The notes under the pieces were generated by a model. The model saw only the letters and a list, made by a program, of their open reading frames with translations. It was not told the DNA's origin and made no database searches. A stretch of DNA of 64,000 nt. It comes from Scytonema hofmannii PCC 7110 (GTDB taxonomy: Bacteria > Cyanobacteriota > Cyanobacteriia > Cyanobacteriales > Nostocaceae). Shown in pieces: positions 19,104 through 27,443 of the stretch (position 1 is the first letter of the stretch; every line of letters begins with the position of its first letter). The position numbers and the translations under genes were made by a program. The stretch is taken from positions 62,001 through 126,000 of the forward strand of contig NZ_KQ976354.1 in NCBI RefSeq assembly GCF_000346485.2. Direction: 5' to 3'.

Positions 19104-19373
19104 ATGAAAAATATTTGGTCATATTTCAGAAAATGGTTAAGCTTAAGTGTGGCAACATTCTTGGGGTTGCTTGCAATTCAGATTGGATTACCTGCACTTC
19201 TTCTTTTTCTCCAAGTATCCTCCTTTGAACTTAATATCGGTGATTTGTGGATTCTGAATTGGGAGAATGAGGCAAGCGGTTCTGGCATATGCTTTAATCT
19301 AGTGCCTTTATTAGCGATCGCTATTATAGTAAGTTTAGTAGGGATTTTCATGAAATCGCTCCGTAAACGTTAA
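19104..19373 (+). CDS. Small two-helix membrane protein, paralogue of 57136 gene
   Basis: The 89-residue protein has two transmembrane segments around a polar loop with LWILNWEN and ICFNLVPLLAI. The gene at 57136-57435 has the same order (WLSL..TFL, GLPA, LWIL.W.N, FNLVPLL), so the two form a paralogous family in this genome. An AAAGGATTG lies before the ATG. A relaxed TCCAC-class promoter is upstream. Function is unknown. Confidence 0.65.
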   Translation: MKNIWSYFRKWLSLSVATFLGLLAIQIGLPALLLFLQVSSFELNIGDLWILNWENEASGSGICFNLVPLLAIAIIVSLVGIFMKSLRKR

Positions 19374-19471
19374 TTTTTTTAGTCCTGTATCCACTAATTC
19401 TCCACTATTACTATCTAACGTAAAGTGACACGGCTTAATACTGAGTTAATACAGTTTTTTTAGTTAAAATT

Positions 19472-20042
19472 ATGTTGAGTAATTTAGAACCCTTTTCCCA
19501 TCCCCCAAGTAAAAAAGAATTTGCCAAGACTTTTCGCGTAGTGAGTCGAATCAGTTTTTGGGTACAATTAGCACGCTTGTAGTGTTTCTTGTCTTGCGTT
19601 GTTGTTTGCGTTGTTCAGCCGTAGTGTCACTACCCAAACGAAGAACCTTGGTATTGGATTCGCTATATTTTTAGCTATTGTTGGCTTTTTCTTACTATGC
19701 TTCCGAATCTATTGGGCTTTCCGTTATAGGCATTTAGCTAAATTACTACAAGCACCAAACCCTGAAATACATCCTAAGAAGGAAGACTTAATTCAAGTTT
19801 TACGGGTCTGTTCAATAGCTAGTTTTTCTGGTCTGTTAGTAGCTTTTCTTGGCTCTGAAGTGGCTGTTATTGCGATATTGGCAAAAGCTCTAGCCCAACC
19901 TCAAGGAGTAGCAGTTTATAACCCAGAACAAGTCATTCGTTCTCTAGATATTTTTGTAATGTTAGCCAATGTCAATATGATTGGGACTCACTTTTTTGGT
20001 GAAGTTACTTCTTTGGGATTACTCTATTGGGTAGAGGATTGA
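19472..20042 (+). pseudogene. DUF3611 family membrane protein, frameshifted
   Basis: An ATG at 19472 opens PPSKKEFAKTFRVVSRISFW, the DUF3611 N-terminus, and stops at 19580. The remainder, with three or four membrane helices (LGIGFAIFLAIVGFFLLCFR; FRYRHLAKLL; NMIGTHFFGEVTSLGLLYWV), continues in another frame from about 19596 to 20042. The intervening bases translate sensibly only in the third frame (VVFLVL), so two single-base deletions explain it. The gene is probably inactive unless these are sequencing errors. The family is uncharacterised and linked to photosynthetic membranes in cyanobacteria and plastids. Confidence 0.75.
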
Positions 20043-20125
20043 ATTACATAAATTTACAATTTATATAGATATATGGGTAGTTATTGCCAATATCTTAAAA
20101 AGCACAATGTTCTGCGTTCTCTTAG

Positions 20126-20506
20126 TTAGCGATCGCTGGCATAGGCAACAGTACTGAGTAAAGCATTTTCAGACTGCCTGGAATCCAATCGAGTATGCTG
20201 CACGACTATAGGAACATCTGACTCGATGACACTGGCATAGTCAGTGTCGTGAGGAATTGGTTGAGGATCGGTTAGATCGTTAAAACGCAGGTGCAATGTG
20301 CGGCGAGCCGGAACGTTAATGTGGTAAGGTCCGATAGGTTCGCGATCGCTAAAATAAATCGTGATTTCTACACGAGCATCTTGGTCTGAAGTGTTCAGCA
20401 AACAAGCGGTCTCATGACTAGTAAATTGAGGTTCCGGACCGTGACCATAGGCTGGGATGTAGCCCTCTGCTATTGCCCATCTCTTCTGTCCAATGGGTTG
20501 ATTCAT
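20126..20506 (-). CDS. Anabaena sensory rhodopsin transducer (ASRT) homologue
   Basis: The 126-residue protein is close to the ASRT family over its whole length: RWAIAEGYIPAYGHGPEPQF, VEITIYFSDREPIGPY, PARRTLHLRFNDL, VPIVVQHTRLDSRQSENAL. ASRT is a soluble beta-rich tetramer that interacts with a sensory rhodopsin in Nostoc. No rhodopsin gene is present in this window. The family also occurs alone in many bacteria, possibly as a carbohydrate-related or DNA-binding regulator. AAAAGGTAG lies before the ATG at 20506. Confidence 0.88.
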   Translation of the reverse strand: MNQPIGQKRWAIAEGYIPAYGHGPEPQFTSHETACLLNTSDQDARVEITIYFSDREPIGPYHINVPARRTLHLRFNDLTDPQPIPHDTDYASVIESDVPIVVQHTRLDSRQSENALLSTVAYASDR

Positions 20507-20537
20507 TGCTTTGCTACCTTTTGTTGAGATTGTTCTT

Positions 20538-20633
20538 TATAGCAGATTCTAACTAAATGAGGTACAAGTTGTTGTAAGGGCGCAAGGCGTTGCGCCCCTA
20601 CTAATGTACTTCATTTACCTGAAAAATGCTGTA
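20538..20633 (+). repeat. Short palindromic element, copy D
   Basis: Ends TATAGCAGATTCTAACTAAATGAGGTACA and TGTACTTCATTTACCTGAAAAATGCTGTA are inverted repeats of the same family as copies A, B, C and E. Inside is a different hairpin, GGGCGCAAGGCGTTGCGCCC. The rest of the 20507-21055 gap holds promoter copy j and otherwise nothing recognised. Confidence 0.6.
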
Positions 20634-20820
20634 ACTTTTTACCTAACTACTTATCATTGACAGTATCACTATAAATCTAACTTTCACAACTTCCTTCCTC
20701 TGGTGGATAGAAATGGAGAAACAATTCTTGTTCCAATCGCCACTTAGAGACGGTAAATAAAGATCCCAAAACAAAGTAGTTTTCAATTTTAGTAGATATT
20801 CTGAAAATTCCTATGAATTA

Positions 20821-20852
20821 TGCACAAGTTTTCCACTATTGAGGCTTATCTT
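20821..20852 (+). promoter_or_regulatory. Class-TCCAC promoter, copy j (one mismatch)
   Basis: TGCACAAGTTTTCCAC differs at one position in the first half; a 10-base spacer and TATCTT follow. It points to the lipoprotein-channel-MscS run starting at 21056. Confidence 0.62.
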
Positions 20853-21055
20853 CAAATTGTAGTGCCTGACTCAGTCCTTTAAGTTGAACTACAAACGAAC
20901 AAGGTAAACAAGATAAATGTGAAATTATAAAACGGCACTGGCACCCATACTTGCAATCGGTGGGCGATCGCGATACCCATTCCTAAATTCTTGTGGGTAA
21001 ATCAATCGCAAGCAGAATGAACAGTAAATTTCAAGAAACTTCAGGAGATTTTGTA

Positions 21056-21877
21056 ATGAATAAATTTGTTAAAAAAAGTACTTTTATCCACAAACTGTGG
21101 AATCCCAAAGGAACTATTGCTCTAGCACTAGCAGCTTTTATACTTCCCGCCTGTACCAATAACTTGGAAGCACGCGATCCAGAACCACCAGAAAACAATG
21201 TCACGACAGAAGAAGTTGCTGACAACACAAACCAACTGATTGGAAAAACCGTTACGGTTAGAAGTACACCTGTTAAGAAAATCGATCCATCAACCTTTAC
21301 GATTAGGGATCAGCAATTCTTTGCTAGCGAACCCATTCTAGTTGTCAATGCTTCAGGAAAACCCTTTGTTTTGCCGACTGACTTAGGTACACAAATTCAA
21401 GCTACAGGAGTAGTTCGTCAATTTGTGGTTGCAGAGGTTGAGCGAGAATACAATTTAGATTTAGATCCAGAGTTGTACGCTGAGTACGAAAACAAACCTG
21501 CGATTATTGCACAGTCGCTTGCACAAGCACCAAAACCTGGTGAAATTACCACAGATCCCAACCAATACTATGGTAAAAGGCTAGCAGTGACAGGTGAAGT
21601 CGAAAACATTAGAAGTACGAATTCTTTCACTTTGGATGAAGACAAATTGTTTGGCGGACAAGATTTACTGGTCTTACACTCGACTCCACAACCAAAGGTG
21701 ACTGAAGGTGAAAAGGTTGCAGTGACAGGTGTACTTCGTCCTTTTGTCGTTGCTGAACTCGAGCGAGATTACGACCTTACTTGGGATTTAACCTTGAAGA
21801 AGAAGCTAGAAGCAGAGTACAGTAACAAACCCGTGCTAGTTGCGAACGAAGTGTATCCCTCAGCAATTCCGCAATAA
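21056..21877 (+). CDS. Lipoprotein with two OB-fold-like repeats
   Basis: The 273-residue product has a lipoprotein signal (hydrophobic TIALALAAFILPAC, lipobox cysteine near residue 36) and two similar halves. Each has a GKTVTVR/GKRLAVTGEV strand, a TFTIRDQQFFASEP/SFTLDEDKLFGGQ element and VTGVLRPFVVAELERDYDL. The halves look like duplicated OB-like domains. AGGAG eight bases before the ATG at 21056 favours this start over 20993. It precedes a channel and an MscS by short gaps, so a role in envelope or osmotic response is inferred. No characterised homologue is recognised. Confidence 0.7.
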   Translation: MNKFVKKSTFIHKLWNPKGTIALALAAFILPACTNNLEARDPEPPENNVTTEEVADNTNQLIGKTVTVRSTPVKKIDPSTFTIRDQQFFASEPILVVNASGKPFVLPTDLGTQIQATGVVRQFVVAEVEREYNLDLDPELYAEYENKPAIIAQSLAQAPKPGEITTDPNQYYGKRLAVTGEVENIRSTNSFTLDEDKLFGGQDLLVLHSTPQPKVTEGEKVAVTGVLRPFVVAELERDYDLTWDLTLKKKLEAEYSNKPVLVANEVYPSAIPQ

Positions 21878-21903
21878 ACAGCTAGCGTATAAAACCGCAA
21901 TTT

Positions 21904-22719
21904 ATGAGCAATCCGAATCTTGTTGAAAAACAAGCTCTCGATCGAGAGCGTGGGGAAGTCTTGCAACAGCTAGAGGATTGGTTGGAAGCGCCTATGCTGG
22001 TACTGGGTTTTACGTGGCTAGCATTATTCGTCATTGAACTAATCTGGGGACTAAACCCTCTGCTAGATGTTGTTAACACGACTATCTGGATTATTTTTAT
22101 CCTAGATTTTTTAGTTAAATTTGCCCTTGCTCCCCGCAAGCTCTCTTACATCAAAAGCAACTGGCTAACTGCTGTCTCTCTGTTATTACCAGCTTTGCGT
22201 ACTTTTCGGATTATACGAGTAGTAAAAGCACTACGAACAGCACGGGCTGTCAGAGGGTTGCGGTTATTGCGCGTTATGACTCGTATCAACCGAGGTATGC
22301 GGGCTTTAGGAGCAAGTATTAACCGTCGAGGATTTGGTTATGTCGTAGCGCTAACAGTCATTGTTACGCTGGTGGGAGCAGCAGGAATGTATGCATTTGA
22401 AAACGAGGTTGCTGATGGTTCGGGGCTGAACAACTATGGCAATGCTTTATGGTGGACGGCAATGCTCATGACGACGATGGGTTCTGAATATTGGCCCAAA
22501 ACATCTGAGGGTCGCGTGCTTTGCTTTTTTTTGGCACTTTATGCGTTTGCAGTATTTGGCTACGTCACTGCAACTCTAGCAACTTTCTTTATTGGTCGCG
22601 ATGCAGATGACGACGAAGCGGAGTTAGCAGGAACGAAATCAATAGAGGCACTTCATATTGAAATTGCAGCATTGCGGGAGGAAATTCAAGAATTGTTGTG
22701 TCAGAACTCAGAGCGATGA
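21904..22719 (+). CDS. Voltage-gated-type ion channel with atypical pore
   Basis: The 271-residue protein has six membrane segments. An S4-like helix is rich in arginines at every third or fourth residue (LRTFRIIRVVKALRTARAVR, then RGLRLLRVMTRINR). A pore loop precedes S6, and a short coiled coil (EALHIEIAALREEIQELL) ends the protein. Topology is that of voltage-gated K+ channels, but the filter reads TTMGSEYWP instead of TVGYG, so K+ selectivity is doubtful. It lies 26 bases after the lipoprotein gene and upstream of mscS, suggesting an ion/osmotic unit. Confidence 0.85.
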   Translation: MSNPNLVEKQALDRERGEVLQQLEDWLEAPMLVLGFTWLALFVIELIWGLNPLLDVVNTTIWIIFILDFLVKFALAPRKLSYIKSNWLTAVSLLLPALRTFRIIRVVKALRTARAVRGLRLLRVMTRINRGMRALGASINRRGFGYVVALTVIVTLVGAAGMYAFENEVADGSGLNNYGNALWWTAMLMTTMGSEYWPKTSEGRVLCFFLALYAFAVFGYVTATLATFFIGRDADDDEAELAGTKSIEALHIEIAALREEIQELLCQNSER

Positions 22720-22801
22720 GACCAATCTAGAGCCAAAAGGAGGAATTAAACTTAATTAATTTTTACTAATATTAACAAAAAACCATCGGTGAGGAAGATT
22801 C

Positions 22802-23812
22802 ATGAATGCAGAGATATCCGCAGCTTGGAATAAAGTTCAAAGCATGATTAACAGTTTTATCGTTCTGCTACCGAACATTGTGCTGGCGTTAATTGTTTTT
22901 GTACTTTTTTTCTTTATTGCTAGGACGATCAAGGGACTGGTTAAGCGATTGACTCGCAGCCGTCGCCACGCCCGAAATCTGGGATTGGTATTGGGACGAT
23001 TAGCTCAGGGTTTGACAATTCTGCTTGGTCTGTTTATCTCCCTATCCATTGTGATTCCCTCATTTAAAGCAGGTGATTTGATTCAATTGCTAGGAATCAG
23101 TGGTGTAGCAATTGGTTTTGCATTTCGTGATATTCTGCAAAATTTCTTAGCTGGCATTCTAATTCTCTTAACTGAGCCGTTCCAAATCGATGACCAAATT
23201 GTTTTTAAAGACTTTCAGGGAACGGTAGAAAATATCCAAACAAGGGCAACAACAATTAGAACTTATGATGGTCGTCGTATTGTAATTCCAAACTCTGAAT
23301 TGTTCACTAATTCAATTACTGTCAACACCGCCTTTGAAAACCGTCGTATTGAGTATGATGTTGGCATTGGCTATGGGGATGATATCGAGCGAGCAAAGCA
23401 GTTAATCCTGGAGGCAATCCATAGTGTAGACACTGTATTGAAAGAACCAGCTCCTGATGCACTGGTGATGGAACTTGCTGAAAGTACTGTCAACATTCGC
23501 GCTCGGTGGTGGATAAAGCCGCCACGGCGTGCCGACGACCTTACCTCAAGGGATCGAGTTCTTTCTGAAATAAAGAATAAGCTAGTTGAAAACGGTATTG
23601 ACTTACCTTATCCAACTAGGCAGATTTTGTTCCACGATCAAACTGAGGAAACAGATGGCGATCGCACCCGTCAGCGTGAAGGTTGGCCTGCGGGTAAAAA
23701 CTCTGTCCCTAAGCCTCGCAGCATTAGCGGCTCGCTCAGGCGGCTTGCTGAATTACGGGCGCAACGTGATGACAACGGTCAAGTACCTTCTCAAACAGCT
23801 AAAGACTCATGA
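22802..23812 (+). CDS. mscS: Small-conductance mechanosensitive channel (MscS family)
   Basis: The 336-residue protein has three membrane helices, then the MscS pore region (GDLIQLLGISGVAIGFAFRD), the beta domain (EPFQIDDQIVFKDFQGTVENI, IVIPNSELFTNSITV) and the alpha/beta C-terminal domain. A 40-residue basic, Ser/Arg-rich tail follows. It releases solutes on hypo-osmotic shock. It follows the ion channel gene by 82 bases with GTGAGGAAG before the ATG, in line with a shared osmotic-stress role. Confidence 0.92.
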   Translation: MNAEISAAWNKVQSMINSFIVLLPNIVLALIVFVLFFFIARTIKGLVKRLTRSRRHARNLGLVLGRLAQGLTILLGLFISLSIVIPSFKAGDLIQLLGISGVAIGFAFRDILQNFLAGILILLTEPFQIDDQIVFKDFQGTVENIQTRATTIRTYDGRRIVIPNSELFTNSITVNTAFENRRIEYDVGIGYGDDIERAKQLILEAIHSVDTVLKEPAPDALVMELAESTVNIRARWWIKPPRRADDLTSRDRVLSEIKNKLVENGIDLPYPTRQILFHDQTEETDGDRTRQREGWPAGKNSVPKPRSISGSLRRLAELRAQRDDNGQVPSQTAKDS

Positions 23813-23958
23813 AGAATGTTCAGTAGGATGGGTACTGCCCACCAACGGCGAATGAGGGGCAGTGCTATAAAATCCGATCTCTATTCGATCTCTTTTTAGA
23901 TAAAAGAATTAAAGAAACGAGGAGGTCTAAGAAAGTTTAAAAAACAGAAATTCATGTT

Positions 23959-24588
23959 ATGAAAAAAATCATTTGCTTAGGGTTAATTAGTATTTTAACA
24001 GTAGTAACTATACTAAGTATTAATAGATTAAAGTTGCAGGCGTTTCAAACAGAATGTTGTCATTGGTCAGGTATAATTTCTAATCCATATATAGATATGA
24101 CAGAAGAAGCATGGGGTCAGGTAGGTGCTGTGACATATCCAACAGCTGCTCAATGGATGCGTACTCATAACGGCATTAGCCACCCCTTAGATGAAACACA
24201 GAAACGATATTTACGCTCCTATTTTGGAGGGTTAGTTGACCATGTTGTAGTCATTTATAACGCTAAATTAATGGATGACTGGTTATATGCTGATTTTAAG
24301 ATAGATATTGGACTTGTTGATTCTATTGCTCAAACTTACTGCGAACGAATTTATCTTGAAGAGTCATACAAACCTAGCGATTTTGGTCAGCTGATACTGT
24401 TATCTCATGAGCTTGTACATTCAAAACAGTGCAAGCGATTTGGCGGTGCAAGTAATTTTGGATACTATTATTTTAGAGAATTTAAAAGGGTCGGTCAGAT
24501 TTATGAAAATAATACACTGGAAAAAGAAGCTAATGAATATGAGAGACAATTTGCAGGGTGGCTTTCTAATCAAATAGCGAGTAATTGA
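23959..24588 (+). CDS. Putative exported zinc metallopeptidase (HExxH)
   Basis: The 209-residue protein has an N-terminal membrane or signal segment (residues 3-22). A single zinc-binding motif LLSHELVHSKQCKRFGG lies near residue 154, and a downstream E in EKEANEYERQFAGW could be the third ligand. This is the arrangement of DUF4157-like (extracellular toxin-associated) peptidase domains. Four cysteines (CC near 32; C near 130 and 160) suggest disulfides. The next gene starts 6 bases later. The family call is tentative, the metallopeptidase motif is clear. Confidence 0.65.
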   Translation: MKKIICLGLISILTVVTILSINRLKLQAFQTECCHWSGIISNPYIDMTEEAWGQVGAVTYPTAAQWMRTHNGISHPLDETQKRYLRSYFGGLVDHVVVIYNAKLMDDWLYADFKIDIGLVDSIAQTYCERIYLEESYKPSDFGQLILLSHELVHSKQCKRFGGASNFGYYYFREFKRVGQIYENNTLEKEANEYERQFAGWLSNQIASN

Positions 24589-24594
24589 GTCTTT

Positions 24595-24879
24595 TTGATT
24601 GGCTTGCCATTGTCACTGTGGCTGATAGGTCTGTGGAAGTTGGTTTATGGTGTACCTGTTATTGTCATAGGATTACTTTGTCTGCCATTGATAACTGCGG
24701 TTCTAACAATTAAATTAACTTTATTAACTCTTTCAGTTTGGATAAATAAAAAACGTTTTTTGAACAAGCAAAGTAGTCCTAAAATTTCTTCATTAATGCA
24801 TTATTATCTCATCAATTTAGCCGCATTAATCTTTGTTCCCTTCTTAGCTTACTGGAATTTATTGGGGTTTCAATTTTAG
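24595..24879 (+). CDS. Small membrane protein of unknown function
   Basis: The 94-residue frame begins at a TTG six bases after the metallopeptidase stop, so the two are probably translationally coupled. It has three hydrophobic segments (LSLWLIGLWKLVYGVPVIVI; TAVLTIKLTLLTLSVWI; YLINLAALIFVPFLAYW). No family is recognised; it may be an anchor or partner for the peptidase. A perfect palindrome at 24900 follows. Confidence 0.5.
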   Translation: MIGLPLSLWLIGLWKLVYGVPVIVIGLLCLPLITAVLTIKLTLLTLSVWINKKRFLNKQSSPKISSLMHYYLINLAALIFVPFLAYWNLLGFQF

Positions 24880-24899
24880 TTATAACTTTAAATCGAGAA

Positions 24900-24929
24900 A
24901 CTGGAGTTTAGACTAGTCTAAACTCCAGT
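24900..24929 (+). terminator. Perfect 30-base palindrome, probable terminator
   Basis: ACTGGAGTTTAGACT is followed immediately by its exact reverse complement, 20 bases after the stop of the small membrane gene. The hairpin is strong but has no clear T-run on the + strand, so it may terminate, stabilise or bind a dimeric protein. Confidence 0.45.
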
Positions 24930-24987
24930 GAGAAAAAGAAGTTAATTCTTAGTGATGGAATCCATTCCAGTCTATATTAAGTTGTAT

Positions 24988-25093
24988 TATAGCGTTTCCC
25001 AGTCTACTGAAGTACAAATTTATCTGCGTCCATCTGCTACAGGGTGCGGTTAATTATTTCTTTCTGTACCTCACGTGAGTGGGAATTGCTGTA
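24988..25093 (+). repeat. Short palindromic element, copy B
   Basis: The most complete copy: TATAGCGTTTCCCAGTCTACTGAAGTACA at the left and TGTACCTCACGTGAGTGGGAATTGCTGTA at the right form imperfect inverted ends. The core TTTATCTGCGTCCATCTGC is shared with copies A and C. It fills most of the 24930-25213 gap. Confidence 0.65.
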
Positions 25094-25213
25094 ATCATCG
25101 TAGCTAAAGGTGTAGCGGTGAACCCGTGGACAAGAATATCTAACGGTAGAGTTTTGATGTTTTCTAAGATAGTAACCTGAAGTCAATAAACTATAGAGGC
25201 TGCACTCAGAAGA

Positions 25214-25375
25214 ATGCAAAAACCACGTCCCAGTAATATATTAATACGTGCCTTCGTATTAATTTGCGCTAGCCTAGCAATCTTCGTGCTTGGTTCAATA
25301 ATTTTTCACGCAAGTCAACAAACGAGGGAAAGCCCTGAAATCCTTGGAAACCCAAAACAAGGATTGTTGAAGTAA
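25214..25375 (+). CDS. Small single-pass membrane protein (53 residues)
   Basis: An ATG at 25214 opens 53 codons: a basic N-terminus (MQKPRPSNILIRAF), one transmembrane segment (VLICASLAIFVLGSIIF) and a polar tail. The pattern is protein-like, but no ribosome-binding site stands out and no family is recognised. Confidence 0.4.
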   Translation: MQKPRPSNILIRAFVLICASLAIFVLGSIIFHASQQTRESPEILGNPKQGLLK

Positions 25376-25470
25376 TGCGATCGCAACCTCACCCACCATC
25401 CTAAATTACCGGATACTGGTTACAATTTTCGCGAACAGTTGGAAAACAATTATTCAGTAATTAAACATCC

Positions 25471-25502
25471 TCCACTAGTTTTCCACTATTGATGCTTAAT
25501 CT
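25471..25502 (+). promoter_or_regulatory. Class-TCCAC promoter, copy i
   Basis: Exact TCCACTAGTTTTCCAC, 10 bases, then TAATCT, 54 bases before the PRC-barrel start. Confidence 0.72.
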
Positions 25503-25555
25503 CAAAATGTCTGGACTTGAATGTAATAAATAATAGTCATTAGGAAAATAAAAAC

Positions 25556-26056
25556 ATGGCTTTGTACAAACTTGATGAATACGATCCTAACTACGCTAGT
25601 GATGTTTTTGACGGTCATGACATCAAAAACTTTGATGTTTATGCTGATGGTGATAAAGTTGGTTCTGTTACTAACGTGCTAGTTGATGAAAACGATGGTC
25701 GGTTCCGTTATTTCATTATTGATACAGGCTTTTGGATTTTAGGCAAAAAAGTATTGCTTCCAGTTGGTTTAGCTCGCCTAAATTATGATGATAAACGATT
25801 GTATGTTCCAGGATTGACTAAAGAGCAAGTGAAAAATTTGCCAGAATTCAGTGAAAATTTGGCACTTGACAATGATTATGAGGAGCGAGTCAGAGGAGTT
25901 TACCGCCCGTTAGCGGGAACAACAGCCCTAAGTCCGTTTTCTTATAACCCCGCTACCTACAATTATTTGCAAGAGCCTTACTTTTATGATTTGAGCGATC
26001 GCAATCTCAGAACCTATGAAGAACGCTTGATAAGCAAGCGATACCAATCACGGTAG
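25556..26056 (+). CDS. PRC-barrel protein (AvaK-like)
   Basis: The 166-residue protein carries one PRC-barrel domain (DVYADGDKVGSVTNVLVDEN, YFIIDTGFWILGKKVLLPVG, then LTKEQVKNLPEF) and a tyrosine-rich tail. This is the AvaK type found in akinetes and in dehydration responses of Nostoc and related cyanobacteria. It has TAGGAAAA before the ATG and a TCCAC-class promoter 54 bases upstream. AvaK-type proteins are known targets of dehydration regulation in Anabaena, which supports a desiccation/salt role for this promoter class; that link is inferred. Confidence 0.85.
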   Translation: MALYKLDEYDPNYASDVFDGHDIKNFDVYADGDKVGSVTNVLVDENDGRFRYFIIDTGFWILGKKVLLPVGLARLNYDDKRLYVPGLTKEQVKNLPEFSENLALDNDYEERVRGVYRPLAGTTALSPFSYNPATYNYLQEPYFYDLSDRNLRTYEERLISKRYQSR

Positions 26057-26108
26057 CGAAACTAATGTGCTAGAAACCACCTTTGCGAGAATCAATGTAA
26101 GCTTTGGT

Positions 26109-26630
26109 TCATGACTTCGAGCTAAGGTATGTTAGAAGCCATAGAGCAAAGCGTTCCAATCCAACCAACAAGGCAGTAATGCCCACAGCTAGACCAAACA
26201 AAACTAGATTATTTTCATTGCTAGCTTTTAAGGCAAAGCTTAAGGATGTGGCAACAGCTGGGGGATGCATAACATCTAACAGTATCATCAGCACGATTGT
26301 AATAATCATTCCAGTTCCACCAGAGACGTAACCCGAACCTAACAGCGTGTATGTTACAAAACCGATTCCCGCTGCCATCATTTGGGAAATGACTAGAGTT
26401 CGCACAGTATTTGTACCGTGCTGAGGATCGAGATAAATGAGAAAGGCGCTAGAGGCTAAGGATGCAAACAACAAACGCTGACGGGTTAGTACTTCCACTA
26501 AGGCAAACACGCTCAATATGACTGCTGTTGGGGCAGTGGCTAAAGCTAACTCACCCTTCCAAGTTAGGCGTTTGCGGAGCGATTTAGTCGCACTTTTCAA
26601 AGGCTTTAAGCTGGAACGATGAGGTTTCAT
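26109..26630 (-). CDS. HPP family membrane protein
   Basis: The 173-residue protein has four transmembrane segments after a basic N-terminus. The family motif occurs as LDVMHPPAVATSLSF near residue 120, preceded by SAFLIYLDPQHGTNTVRTL. HPP proteins have been implicated in nitrite transport in cyanobacteria and chloroplasts; the substrate here is not shown. It converges on the PRC-barrel gene. The region to its right (26631-26742) has a GC-rich palindrome (GGCGGGCGGGACGCCCGC). Confidence 0.85.
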   Translation of the reverse strand: MKPHRSSLKPLKSATKSLRKRLTWKGELALATAPTAVILSVFALVEVLTRQRLLFASLASSAFLIYLDPQHGTNTVRTLVISQMMAAGIGFVTYTLLGSGYVSGGTGMIITIVLMILLDVMHPPAVATSLSFALKASNENNLVLFGLAVGITALLVGLERFALWLLTYLSSKS

Positions 26631-26742
26631 TCTAGCACTCTAATAAATTATCTATTTTCTAGAACTGGCGTCCTCACCCATTCTACACAGGTGGCGGGCG
26701 GGACGCCCGCACCACAAGAACTTTTTTTAATTTGGAAGTTCT

Positions 26743-27111
26743 TTATGCAGTTGCCATTGACATTTGCCGACAAGATTCAGCACAGCGATGGCACATATCA
26801 GCGCAAGCTTTCATTTGAGCATCATCACCCATACGCTCGCAATCTTGAGCGCACCGATCGCACACTTCTGCACAAACGCCACAAGTACGGGTATGAAGGT
26901 CAGAAGTTCGCAACATAAAATTAGCACTGGTTACACAAATTTCAGCGCAATCAAGCATTAACCGGATGTGAGATTGTTCCGCATGATTACCACCCTTTTG
27001 TAGACAGTAATTTATGGTATTCAAACAGATACTATGACAATCTAAGCAGTTTTGAATACACTGTTGCATTTCTTGGTTAACACGATCTAAAGTAAGTTGT
27101 TGTATTGCCAC
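26743..27111 (-). CDS. Four-helix-bundle cysteine-rich copper-binding protein (DUF326/Csp-like)
   Basis: The 122-residue protein has about fourteen cysteines spaced along amphipathic helices (CIQNCLDCHSICLNTINYC; CGVCAEVCDRCAQDCERM; CADMCHRCAESC). This is typical of the Csp-type copper-storage family previously called DUF326 ferredoxin. It probably stores or buffers Cu(I) in the cytosol, as no signal peptide is seen. The start is GTG at 27111 with GAGAGG upstream. Confidence 0.88.
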   Translation of the reverse strand: MAIQQLTLDRVNQEMQQCIQNCLDCHSICLNTINYCLQKGGNHAEQSHIRLMLDCAEICVTSANFMLRTSDLHTRTCGVCAEVCDRCAQDCERMGDDAQMKACADMCHRCAESCRQMSMATA

Positions 27112-27222
27112 AATTTTTACCTCTCTACTTACTAAATTACAGGCAGAATAGCCTTTAAACTTACTTTATAAATATAGAAATGCAGATGCGTCTATCAATA
27201 GCAATAAGGAATATTTATTACC

Positions 27223-27244
27223 TATGAAATAACAGTATTTCATA
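27223..27244. other. AT-rich inverted repeat
   Basis: TATGAAATA and TATTTCATA are perfect inverted repeats separated by 4 bases. They lie in the 27112-27443 gap between the copper-binding gene and the BON gene; nothing else is recognised there. Confidence 0.3.
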
Positions 27245-27443
27245 TGAATTTCATTTTAGAGGTAACCCAATTGATTGGAGTATTTGTTAACTCCGTTCAT
27301 ATTTCCTTTCAGTAGATTCTCTGTTATTGCTTGACGATCTCTTCTACCTAGAGGGCGGAGATCTGTAACATCTATTTGTAATCTTGAATACAATTTTTCA
27401 AATTCAGCGCCATGGGAAAGTGCAGATTACAAGAACCACTTTT

